36,898 nucleotides of DNA from an uncultured bacterium (GCA_903857255.1 CAIODY010000070.1:1-36898), one strand, 5' to 3'. Counted from the first letter of the stretch, positions 25,134-32,571 are shown. Notes: generated from the sequence alone by a model not told the origin. Numbers and translations are program-made.

Positions 25134-26345
25134 TCATTGCAGTTTAAATTTCAAAATAAACGTAGTGCCTTTATTTTCAACACTTTTAAAATCAATCGTG
25201 CCATTCATCAACTCGATATATTTTCCAACAATGTTCAATCCTAAACCTGTTCCTTGAATGTTCGTTGCATTTCTTCCACGAAAAAATCTTTCAAACAAAT
25301 GTTCTTGGTCAGCCTTCGGAATGCCCATTCCTTCATCGCTTACAAGCAATTCCAAATTTTTATTTTGCAACGAAGTTGAAACTAAAATCTTTTTATTCTC
25401 CTCCGAAAACTTAATAGCATTTGAAACTAAATTGAATAAAACATGTCGCAACACTTTTTTATCTAACCACACCAACGACTTTCCTTTATGCTGATAAATA
25501 ATTTTTTGTCCGTTTTTTGTTAAGCCTTGTAAATCAGCAACGGTTTCTTTGATGAATTCTTCCAACTCAAATTCTTCGGGCGAATACGAAACTTTTCCTT
25601 CATCCAATTTACTTACCGACAACACATCATTTAAAATATCCGTGAGATTGTTGATGGACAATTTTATCTTGTTAATGTGCGTTGCCTGCTTTTCATCCTC
25701 TTTCAATTCGCCATATTTTTTCACCAATGAAAGCGATGAAAGTATTGTAGCCAAAGGCGTTCGGAACTCATGCGAAGCCATTGAAACAAAACGAGATTTC
25801 ATTTCATTCAACACCCGTTCTTTTTCTAAAGCATTGTGCAATTCAATTTTTGTTTTCTCTAATTCATTGATGGCTTCTTCCAAAATCATAGTGCGCTTCT
25901 TCACCTGATTTTCTAATTCGTTGGAATAATTTTTCGCCTTGTCTTCTGCAATTTTTCTTATAGAAATATCAATGATAAAAGCGATGATAAATTTCCCTTT
26001 CGGAGTTGAATACGGACTCAAACTCACTTCCACAGGAAATGTAGAACCATCTTTTTTTCGAGCGGCCAATTGCATATTACTACCCATTGAACGAGCATGG
26101 GGATTTTCATTAAATCCTTTTACATGCTTTTTATGCTTCGCTGCTAATTCAGTAGGAATCAATATTTCAACTGGTTCACCCAATAATTCATCCGCATCAT
26201 AACCAAACAATTTTTCGATGCTTGGATTCGCTCTAACAATTTTTCCTTTTTCATTCACTACCAAAATTCCTTCGTTAGCATATTTAAATAGCGCTTCAAT
26301 TTCTTCCATTTTTTCTTCAGAATATTTGTTGCTAAAAGTAAGCAT
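25134..26345 (-). CDS. Soluble PAS-domain sensor histidine kinase
   Basis: A cytoplasmic sensor kinase of 403 residues with no membrane segment. Order: PAS domain (about 13-130; ANEGILVVNEKGKIVRANPS, FGYDADELLGEPVEILIP, RKKDGSTFPVEVSLSP), coiled coil (about 135-185), dimerisation/phosphotransfer domain with H192 in MASHEFRTPLATI, and a HATPase domain with LFNLVSNAIKFSEENK, VSDEGMGIPK and GTGLGLNIVGKYIEL. All catalytic boxes are present. The PAS domain is of the FixL-like class: H71 in AAKHKKHVKGF falls at the place of the haem-ligand histidine of FixL, but the distal arginine of FixL seems to be a serine, and this His is common in non-haem PAS domains as well. Neighbours are cco genes and the receiver-CRP gene, its likely phosphorylation target. 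Confidence 0.94.
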   Translation of the reverse strand: MLTFSNKYSEEKMEEIEALFKYANEGILVVNEKGKIVRANPSIEKLFGYDADELLGEPVEILIPTELAAKHKKHVKGFNENPHARSMGSNMQLAARKKDGSTFPVEVSLSPYSTPKGKFIIAFIIDISIRKIAEDKAKNYSNELENQVKKRTMILEEAINELEKTKIELHNALEKERVLNEMKSRFVSMASHEFRTPLATILSSLSLVKKYGELKEDEKQATHINKIKLSINNLTDILNDVLSVSKLDEGKVSYSPEEFELEEFIKETVADLQGLTKNGQKIIYQHKGKSLVWLDKKVLRHVLFNLVSNAIKFSEENKKILVSTSLQNKNLELLVSDEGMGIPKADQEHLFERFFRGRNATNIQGTGLGLNIVGKYIELMNGTIDFKSVENKGTTFILKFKLQ

Positions 26346-26380
26346 TTTGCGAACGAAAATTTTTGATTAAAAATTGAATT

Positions 26381-27097
26381 TTAATGACGATGGCAACAAT
26401 CTAAAGTGTGATGCTGTGCATTCATTTTCGGACTTAAGTACGGAATGCCAATGCCCAAGCCTCTTACAAGCAATAAACTTCCAATTAGCAACATCACAAT
26501 CGGAAATGATTTTCGGATTTGTTGACGAAATTTAACACTTAACCAACTGCCTAAAAATGCAACCGACCACATGGCTGGCACAGTGCCTAATCCGAAAAAA
26601 ATCATGAACAATATACCTGAAAAAATATTGCCTGTAGCAATTGAACCAGCAGCAGCCATATACACCAAACCACATGGCAACAATCCATTCAGCACTCCAA
26701 TAAAAAATAACGAGCTTGATTTTTTTGATTGAAAAAGCAAACTTAACTGATGTCTGATTTTTCCAAAAAAAGATTTAACCAAAAATGGTGTGCTGGAAAT
26801 TTGATTTATTTTTTTTGAAAACAACACTACAAAAATGATTAGTAAACCAAGAATGATGGAGAGTTTTTGTTGCCAACCAAAAAAAGAAAAACTTTGTCCG
26901 ATGATGCCAAATAAAGCTCCAAATGCGCTGTACGTCAGCACTCTACCTAAGTTGTAAATTAATACGCCAAAGAATTTTTGCAAATTATTTTCAGTATTAA
27001 TCGGCAATGACAAAGCCAAAGGTCCACACATGCCAACGCAATGAAAACTGCCTAACATGCCCAATGCAAACGCCGATATGAAAAGCTGGATATTCAA
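26381..27097 (-). CDS. TauE/UreH-like membrane transporter of the cbb3 assembly cluster, His/Cys-rich tail
   Basis: A six-helix membrane protein, 238 residues, of the sulfite exporter TauE/SafE (UreH-like, DsbD-related) group that regularly follows ccoH in Bacteroidota cbb3 clusters and is thought to move copper or another cofactor-related substrate. The first helix holds GMLGSFHCVGMCGPLAL (HCxxMCGP), a candidate metal-binding motif; the symmetrical second half begins GVLNGLLPCGLVYMAA. The C-terminal tail NAQHHTLDCCHRH, on the far side of the last helix, is rich in soft-metal ligands. It starts 2 bp after the ccoH stop and is surely co-transcribed with it. Copper delivery to the oxidase is inference from context and residues. 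Confidence 0.85.
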   Translation of the reverse strand: MNIQLFISAFALGMLGSFHCVGMCGPLALSLPINTENNLQKFFGVLIYNLGRVLTYSAFGALFGIIGQSFSFFGWQQKLSIILGLLIIFVVLFSKKINQISSTPFLVKSFFGKIRHQLSLLFQSKKSSSLFFIGVLNGLLPCGLVYMAAAGSIATGNIFSGILFMIFFGLGTVPAMWSVAFLGSWLSVKFRQQIRKSFPIVMLLIGSLLLVRGLGIGIPYLSPKMNAQHHTLDCCHRH

Positions 27098-27099
27098 TT

Positions 27100-27531
27100 T
27101 TACAACATCATTTTGTGTTCAAAATAATAATCTACCCCATCTACTTTCCAAGTGAGATGAATTTCGTGTAAGCCTTTATTGACGGCAGGTATAGGCAAAA
27201 TCCATACGTTATTTTTGGTTTGAAAATTTTTAGTGTAATCTTTATTTTCATCCGAAGGGCAATACAATTTTACCGAACCTTCAATGGTTTTATCGTCAAA
27301 ATCTTTTGGAAAATGAATCAACAATTTTCCATCTTGCTCATCCATTTTAACAGCCGATGAAAGATGCGACACATTGGTTTCTTGATTGATTTTGTCCTGA
27401 TGTTTTAATTCTTCGGCATAATAATTTGGTGTTACCAAATCCATTTTTTCATTCCAAGATTTGATGGCTAAAAATGCGATTCCGGCTGCGAAAGCCAGAT
27501 AAACAAAGAGTATTTTATATCCCCAATTCAT
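27100..27531 (-). CDS. ccoH: FixH/CcoH family protein
   Basis: A small assembly protein of the cbb3 oxidase, 143 residues. One N-terminal membrane helix (WGYKILFVYLAFAAGIAFLA, about 2-22) is followed by a periplasmic beta-sandwich domain. The characteristic start of the mature part, KMDLVTPNYYAEELKHQDKI, matches the FixH family pattern (a YY..E...QD.. helix); later strands are GKLLIHFPKDFDDKTIEGSV and LHEIHLTWKVDGVDYYFEHK. In proteobacteria CcoH stabilises the CcoNOQP complex. It lies 18 bp after ccoG and 2 bp before the TauE-like gene. Confidence 0.92.
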   Translation of the reverse strand: MNWGYKILFVYLAFAAGIAFLAIKSWNEKMDLVTPNYYAEELKHQDKINQETNVSHLSSAVKMDEQDGKLLIHFPKDFDDKTIEGSVKLYCPSDENKDYTKNFQTKNNVWILPIPAVNKGLHEIHLTWKVDGVDYYFEHKMML

Positions 27532-27549
27532 AAGAAAAAGTTTTTGTGA

Positions 27550-28971
27550 TTAATTATATTTTTCTGGTCCAATAAATTTTGCTTTAACGCTTTTAATTTT
27601 TTTATCCTCCCCATCATCTACCACCACTTTAAATTCTGTTTTCCACCCGTGAAGCTCTTCGGGCTTGAGTTTGATAAAAAATTCCATAGCTGCGTAGTCT
27701 TCTTTTTTCACTACCCAATTACTGCTTCCAACAGGAACAATTTCTCCTTTCACACCTTCTAAATGCACATGAATAGGAATATCATGTCGGGTTTTATTGG
27801 CTAATTTTAAGTTGTACAAATTCGAGAAACTGCCATCAGGATATTTTTGATAACTCATGCCCGAAACCCTCATCAGCGTTACATCTACTTCACTTCGGCT
27901 GATTAATAAAAATGCTAAAAGTGATATTAATAAAGTGAGAACTGCAGTGTATGCTTTCAATCGCGTATTGAAAACTAATTTTCTTCCTCGGCGAATGGAA
28001 TTATCCGATGCATATCGCACCAATCCAACAGGCTTATGAATGTTGGTCATGATGTCATCGCAAGCATCAATACATGCGGTGCAATTCACACACTCCATTT
28101 GTGTACCATTACGAATATCAATACCAGTAGGACATACACGAACACAGGCTTTGCAATCAATGCAATCACCATGTTCATTTTTTTCTTCGGCAGTTGATAA
28201 TTTTCCACGAGGTTCACCACGAACTTTATCATAAGCCACCACGATAGAATTTTTGTCTAACAACACACCTTGCAATCTGCCATAAGGACAAACCACGATA
28301 CAAGCTTGCTCACGAAACCACCAATAAACAAAGAAGAAAACTGTAGTGAAAATGAGCAACGAAATAAAAGTGCCGATGTTTTCAGATGGATTTTGGTAAT
28401 ACGCCAAAACATTATCCATGCTGATTAAATAGGATAAAAAATAATTAGCAATGATAAATGAAATGACGAAAAACGCTACAAATTTGGTAACACGTTTTCG
28501 GATTTTAAATCCGTTCCAAGGCATTTGTTTTAATTGATGTTGCTTGTTGTAATCGCCATCTAAAAAATATTCGATTTTGCGGAAAACCATTTCCATAAAA
28601 ATAGTTTGCGGACAAGCCCAGCCACAAAATATCCTGCCAAATGCAACCGTGAAAACAATTATGAACACTACAAACGTGAGCATTCCGATACCGAAAATAA
28701 AAAAATCTTGAGGCCAAAAAACCATGCCGAATAGGATGAATTTTCTTCCCAATACATTCAACATAAATAACGGTTCATCATGCACTTTGATGAATGGCAA
28801 AATCAAAAATACCAATAAATAGAAATAGCTGAAATAGCTGCGAAGCTTATACAGCCTGCCTTTGGGCTGCTTTGGATGAATATAATTCCGAGAGCCATCT
28901 TTTTTAATAGTAGCTACCGAATCACGAAACGAACCCTTTGGGTCGAAGTCGGAAGATATTTGATTGTCCAT
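27550..28971 (-). CDS. ccoG: Cytochrome c oxidase accessory protein CcoG (FixG/RdxA)
   Basis: A membrane-bound ferredoxin-type protein, 473 residues, required for cbb3 oxidase assembly; it reduces Cu(II) for the copper-delivery path in studied proteobacteria. About five membrane helices; FCGWACPQTIFMEMVFRKIE (C116, C120) and ACIVVCPYGRLQGVLLDK (C224, C228) are conserved cysteine motifs. Two 4Fe-4S clusters are predicted from C270/C273/C276/C280 (CIDCKACVRVCP) and C294/C297/C300/C304 (CVNCTACIDAC). The C-terminus is an immunoglobulin-like periplasmic domain. It heads ccoG-ccoH-TauE, and has its own double-operator promoter (29018-29082). It is separated from ccoP by the restriction-modification pair. 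Confidence 0.97.
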   Translation of the reverse strand: MDNQISSDFDPKGSFRDSVATIKKDGSRNYIHPKQPKGRLYKLRSYFSYFYLLVFLILPFIKVHDEPLFMLNVLGRKFILFGMVFWPQDFFIFGIGMLTFVVFIIVFTVAFGRIFCGWACPQTIFMEMVFRKIEYFLDGDYNKQHQLKQMPWNGFKIRKRVTKFVAFFVISFIIANYFLSYLISMDNVLAYYQNPSENIGTFISLLIFTTVFFFVYWWFREQACIVVCPYGRLQGVLLDKNSIVVAYDKVRGEPRGKLSTAEEKNEHGDCIDCKACVRVCPTGIDIRNGTQMECVNCTACIDACDDIMTNIHKPVGLVRYASDNSIRRGRKLVFNTRLKAYTAVLTLLISLLAFLLISRSEVDVTLMRVSGMSYQKYPDGSFSNLYNLKLANKTRHDIPIHVHLEGVKGEIVPVGSSNWVVKKEDYAAMEFFIKLKPEELHGWKTEFKVVVDDGEDKKIKSVKAKFIGPEKYN

Positions 28972-29017
28972 AACCTTTGTAGTGGTATTGAAAAAGGGAT
29001 TGCCTTTTTATCCGCTA

Positions 29018-29082
29018 CAAAACTACGTTTCATGGTTTCGCAACTGACTGATTGGTGTCAAAGTAAAATATGATTTCGGTCA
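29018..29082 (-). promoter_or_regulatory. Double CRP/FNR-type operator and promoter of ccoG
   Basis: On the minus strand: distal operator TGACCGAAATCA (29082-29071), 10 bp, proximal operator TGACACCAATCA (29060-29049), 23 bp, then the -7 box TAGTTTTG (29025-29018). The distances equal those of the promoters at 23834-23899 and 35306-35370 to the base, and the -7 box is identical to that of ccoS. The predicted start is near 29013, giving a 42-nt leader. The methyltransferase stop codon lies only 16 bp beyond the distal operator. Confidence 0.75.
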
Positions 29083-29098
29083 GTTTCCATAAAAAAAA

Positions 29099-29995
29099 TT
29101 AAACAAGTTCCGATTTTTTCTTTCTTGCTTTTTTGTATTTCACTTCTGGTTCAAACAAAACCATTTGACTTTCTTCAATAATTTGTTTTGGCAATTTTAT
29201 TGGAAAGTTAGCAATGAAAAGTTCCTTCCCTGCTTGCGTTGAGCCTCTTGATACATTTCGCATTCCATAAGTTAAATCCCAAGGAATAATGTTGGCAAAT
29301 GAAAATAATTCGCGAACAAATTCGCTATCATCATAAGTAATCAGCCAATTGTGTTTACAATTTTTCATTGTTTCGGCAAAACGAACATGGTCGAAACCCT
29401 TATGCAGATTGCCATTCTTGCCATACAAAGCAGATTTTGTAGCTGAAAAATATGGAGGGTCTAAAAAAATAAAAACATTTTCACCTTCAGTTTCAATCAC
29501 TTTTTGAAAATCAAAATTGGTAATTTTTGCATCGCCAATTACTTTTCCAAAATGATTTAATCGCTGAATACTACTTTCTGTAAACCTGCCATGGTAGGCT
29601 TGTTCGCTATATCCGCCACTTTCTGTTGTACCCGAAAATGTAATGCGATTAAAGATAAAAAAAGCTGCTGCTTTTTCTAAATCGTTGAACTGTGAAATAT
29701 TTTCAGCAAGAAATTTGTGCAACATTTTTCCATCCGAAAAATTATTTCGCCATTCATAAACTTTTTCAATTACCGCATCCACATTATGTTGGCTCATTTG
29801 CCAAAATTTAAACAACTCTACATACAAATCATTTACCCAAAATTTTTTGTTTGGAAATTTTTGTTTCAAATAAATAAACACCGACCCACCGCCCAAAAAT
29901 GGCTCTCGAAATTCATCAAATTTTGGCACAAGCGATGCGATTAAATCAACTGCACGGCTCTTTCCGCCTGGGTATCGCAATGGACTTTTTATCAT
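29099..29995 (-). CDS. DNA adenine methyltransferase (Dam/D12 class), modification partner of a restriction unit
   Basis: An S-adenosylmethionine-dependent N6-adenine DNA methyltransferase of the D12/Dam alpha class, 298 residues. Motifs in order: LRYPGGKSRAVDLIASLVP (motif X, near the N-terminus), FREPFLGGGSVFIYL (motif I, SAM binding), WVNDLY (motif II), a target-recognition region with NRITFSGTTESGGYS, and FIFLDPPYFSATKSALYG with the catalytic DPPY. The end KYKKARKKKSELV is basic. The ATG overlaps the stop of the upstream gene by 4 bp (ATGA), implying coupled translation with the presumed endonuclease. Many D12 enzymes recognise GATC, but the target here is not readable. Confidence 0.93.
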   Translation of the reverse strand: MIKSPLRYPGGKSRAVDLIASLVPKFDEFREPFLGGGSVFIYLKQKFPNKKFWVNDLYVELFKFWQMSQHNVDAVIEKVYEWRNNFSDGKMLHKFLAENISQFNDLEKAAAFFIFNRITFSGTTESGGYSEQAYHGRFTESSIQRLNHFGKVIGDAKITNFDFQKVIETEGENVFIFLDPPYFSATKSALYGKNGNLHKGFDHVRFAETMKNCKHNWLITYDDSEFVRELFSFANIIPWDLTYGMRNVSRGSTQAGKELFIANFPIKLPKQIIEESQMVLFEPEVKYKKARKKKSELV

Positions 29996-31083
29996 TTTGC
30001 TTGTTTAATATTTATTGTAAAGTTATTGCTTTTTGCTTCTTCTATCAATCTTGCAATCAACAGTTTTTGCGATGCAGTAAAATCATTTTCAGCAACAAAA
30101 TTTTCAACTTCTTTTTTTGATGAATTAGAATTCATTTCGCCTTTTAATTTAAAAGAAGTCAATTGCAAAATTGGTTCGCAAATCATGTTTTCGCCTTTCA
30201 CTTTTGTATCAGAAAGATTGCAGTATAAAATCATTTTCAGCAATCCATCTTTTATATCGCCCTTGCTTGGAAGTATTGATTTTGCTGAATGTTTACCTTC
30301 TATCAACATCATTTTATTCTTTTCAACTTTCACTTCATCCACAGTAAAAAAATATTGTCCGCCTAAATAATTAGTGATAGTAATTTTTGCTTTGGTTAAA
30401 GTTGATAAACTTTCTTTTGGTTGAATCGTTACAAATTCTCTTGCCTGCGCTTGCTCGGCTTTGCCTCTCGAAAAATTCATAAACAATGAAACATCTTTTC
30501 CAATTTTATTTTTAAAATTCTCCAAACCCTTGCTGTTGTGTAGTTTCACACCAGTTGCTTTTTCAATGTTGGCGTAAACAATTTTTACTTTATCAATAGT
30601 ATTGTGAAGTTGCAAATTCAATTCATTCAAATTCCAATGTAAAGCCGAGCTATGATATTGCTCAATCTCTTTTATTTTTGAAAGAATAAAATCGTTGTCG
30701 AATTGTTGATTGGTAATTTTATTTTCAGCCTTTTCTGCTTTGTTGTAAAATGCAAAAATCACAAACACATCCAGCAAACTCATTAGTGATACGGTATCCC
30801 ACTGAATAAAATCTCTATCGCCTGTTGCGCCTTCATCTTTTACAATTGGAATTACGGTTATCTTTTTAGAAATATTAAGAGTGTTGTAAACTCTTTCATA
30901 AGGATACGAACGAGTACGTTTTGGCGAAACCCATTTTGAAATGGCGAAAGAATTTTTGCCACTATTAATTATACAAGCAGTTGGTGCTTTGTTAATGTTA
31001 AACTCTTTATTGGTAATACTTTCCAGCTCATCAGCAAAATGTATTTTGTATTTTATTCCTGTTATTTTTCCAGTAATATTCAT
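29992..31083 (-). CDS. Putative type II restriction endonuclease (PD-(D/E)xK type)
   Basis: A 363-residue soluble protein, 4-bp-overlapping with and upstream of the adenine methyltransferase gene. I see a plausible PD-(D/E)xK nuclease core: FFTVDEVKVEKNKMMLIEGK, giving D249, E262 and K264, with the strand-turn-strand spacing usual for the fold, followed by HSAKSILPS and DIKDGLLKMILYCNL, a helix seen after the ExK in several restriction enzymes. The N-terminal half (KWVSPKRTRSYPYERVYNTL, IPIVKDEGATGDRDFIQWDT) is basic and may contact DNA. The endonuclease role is inferred from the motif and the coupled methyltransferase; no named enzyme or specificity is recognised. No controller gene is present. 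A TATCTTTG box precedes it. Confidence 0.72.
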   Translation of the reverse strand: MNITGKITGIKYKIHFADELESITNKEFNINKAPTACIINSGKNSFAISKWVSPKRTRSYPYERVYNTLNISKKITVIPIVKDEGATGDRDFIQWDTVSLMSLLDVFVIFAFYNKAEKAENKITNQQFDNDFILSKIKEIEQYHSSALHWNLNELNLQLHNTIDKVKIVYANIEKATGVKLHNSKGLENFKNKIGKDVSLFMNFSRGKAEQAQAREFVTIQPKESLSTLTKAKITITNYLGGQYFFTVDEVKVEKNKMMLIEGKHSAKSILPSKGDIKDGLLKMILYCNLSDTKVKGENMICEPILQLTSFKLKGEMNSNSSKKEVENFVAENDFTASQKLLIARLIEEAKSNNFTINIKQAK

Positions 31084-31087
31084 TCAC

Positions 31088-31095
31088 CAAAGATA
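31088..31095 (-). promoter_or_regulatory. Candidate -7 box of the restriction-modification unit
   Basis: TATCTTTG on the minus strand, 4 bp upstream of the endonuclease ATG at 31083, matches TAnnTTTG well. The nearest upstream TTTG is about 25 bp away, longer than usual. If used, the transcript would be virtually leaderless. It supports independent expression of the two-gene unit. Confidence 0.4.
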
Positions 31096-31150
31096 AATTT
31101 ATTCGTGTCATTTTAAAGACCAAACATCATTTCTCAAATATCTCACAAAC

Positions 31151-31193
31151 AAAAAAGTTGCTGAAGTTTTCACTCCAACAACTTTTCTTTTTT
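31151..31193. terminator. Strong bidirectional intrinsic terminator behind ccoP
   Basis: A 15-bp stem (arms 31153-31167 and 31172-31186, all paired on the minus-strand RNA if two G-U pairs are allowed) closes a tetraloop that reads GAAA on the minus strand. Runs of A on the left and T on the right give a U-tract in both directions. It lies 15 bp past the ccoP stop and 68 bp before the endonuclease start, so it should isolate the oxidase transcript from the restriction-modification genes. Confidence 0.75.
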
Positions 31194-31207
31194 AGATTTT
31201 ACTTCGA

Positions 31208-32410
31208 CTATTTTTTTACCACCGCAGTGCTATCCATTTTTTTTGTGGTTGTTGAATCGCTTACTGCTGCTCCATCTTCATACTTATCGCCTTGTGGTGC
31301 TTTTGCATTTGGTGGATTGGTGCCGTGCAAAGTTTTTACATAACTGGCAATTTCGCTAATTTGTTTTTCGTTGTATTTTACTAACCACGATTGCATTCCT
31401 TTATCAGGATAACCAACTTTAATGGAATGGAAAATATCATTCAATGAACCTTTGTGTAACCAATAATCATCCGTTAAATTCGGACCTGCACCACCTTCGC
31501 CCAACTGACCATGGCAAGGGAAACAATCAGTTTTGAAAATTTGCATACCTCTGTCAAGCCCTGCTACATCAGCCATTGGCACATTGGTTTCATCTACTTT
31601 ATCTTTGTTCACAGCATCAAATTTTTCTTTTGCAATTCGAGCATCTTCCATTTGTGCTTCATATTCTTGTGTTGGATTTTTTCCAATTCCAGCAATTTGG
31701 AACATGTAAAAATAAATCACCGCAACAACAATAGTAATGTAGAAACCATACTTCCACCAAGGTGGTAAAGCATTGTCTAATTCTTTGATGCCGTCATAAT
31801 CGTGGTCTAATAAAACATCGGCTTCTTGCTCAACAGGTACAGCTTTGGTGAAAACTTTTTTATCCAAATCGTGCCACCAATTTGGCACAATTGAATTTGA
31901 TTCTTTCACTGCTTCGGGTTTGATGTCGAACAAATTGCGATGCAAATTTCTAATCACTCCACCTAAATAAAAGATGGCGAAAACTTCAACAATTATTGCT
32001 GCAATAAAAACATACAAAGCCATTCCAGTTACACCACCCAAATCCATCGAAGTATCAGAAGCCGCTGCTGTAGCATCTTGAGCAAAGGTTGAAGAAGAAA
32101 GTAAACTCAATCCTAACAACACTACAATTGCCACAACTAAATTGTTTGATTTTTTATTTTTCTGTTTTTCAATCAATTGTTTGCTCAACAACACAATCAC
32201 TTGTCCCATTCCCCAAATCACAATTCCTAACACAGCAACAATTAAGATGAGAAATATTTGCATCAAACTTTGTGTTGCATCAGCAGGTGCAGCAGCCGCT
32301 GGAGCCGCTGTGGTAGCTGCATCCTGCGCCATTGAAAATTGGGATAACAAAACAGCTGCTGCCATTAGCAACAATGATTTTTTATTTTTAGAAAAAGAAA
32401 AAATATTCAT
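31208..32410 (-). CDS. ccoP: cbb3-type cytochrome c oxidase subunit CcoP, mono-haem with extended N-terminus
   Basis: The c-type cytochrome subunit that passes electrons to CcoNO. It has 400 residues. The CcoP core starts at about 196 with EADVLLDHDYDGIKELDNAL and PPWWKYGF, then a membrane helix (about 222-240), and a periplasmic class I cytochrome domain with one haem site CFPCH (C296, C299, H300) and a later KGMQSW Met as probable axial ligand. Proteobacterial CcoP has two haems; this has one. The first 165 residues look like an ancient doubling: LLSQFSMAQDA plus a membrane helix, then LLSSSTFAQDA plus a membrane helix. The tail is rich in Ser, Thr and Lys. Downstream is a strong terminator; upstream lie a repeat and ccoQ. 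Confidence 0.95.
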   Translation of the reverse strand: MNIFSFSKNKKSLLLMAAAVLLSQFSMAQDAATTAAPAAAAPADATQSLMQIFLILIVAVLGIVIWGMGQVIVLLSKQLIEKQKNKKSNNLVVAIVVLLGLSLLSSSTFAQDATAAASDTSMDLGGVTGMALYVFIAAIIVEVFAIFYLGGVIRNLHRNLFDIKPEAVKESNSIVPNWWHDLDKKVFTKAVPVEQEADVLLDHDYDGIKELDNALPPWWKYGFYITIVVAVIYFYMFQIAGIGKNPTQEYEAQMEDARIAKEKFDAVNKDKVDETNVPMADVAGLDRGMQIFKTDCFPCHGQLGEGGAGPNLTDDYWLHKGSLNDIFHSIKVGYPDKGMQSWLVKYNEKQISEIASYVKTLHGTNPPNAKAPQGDKYEDGAAVSDSTTTKKMDSTAVVKK

Positions 32411-32466
32411 AACACTGGATTTTCGTTTTTAATTATTGTCTGTTTTTTGTTTTACTTTTTTATTGA

Positions 32467-32541
32467 GTTCTTTCGCTATCGCTCAAGATGACTGCTGCTA
32501 TTGATTTTACAGCTTGTCATTTTGAATGAAGTGAAACAATT
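32467..32541. repeat. GTCATCCTGA-family palindromic repeat between ccoQ and ccoP
   Basis: Inverted half-sites read GTCATCTTGAGCGATAGCGA on the minus strand (from 32492) and GTCATTTTGAATGAAGTGAA on the plus strand (from 32516), separated by 23 bp. It is the third copy of the family at 21643-21706 and 25046-25096. It lies inside the ccoSNOQP transcript in the 161-bp ccoQ-ccoP spacer, where the hairpin could influence the relative amounts of the subunits. Confidence 0.65.
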
Positions 32542-32571
32542 AGCACATCATCAAATCAGCACATTGGCTAA

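Noticed and set aside
25549-25908. 119-residue plus-strand frame opposite the histidine kinase
   Set aside because: Mirror of the kinase coding sequence; Ser/Asn/Phe-rich composition of an antisense shadow.
25134-26345. Firm naming of the kinase as FixL (haem oxygen sensor)
   Set aside because: The histidine at the haem-ligand position is shared by many non-haem PAS domains, and the distal arginine seems missing.
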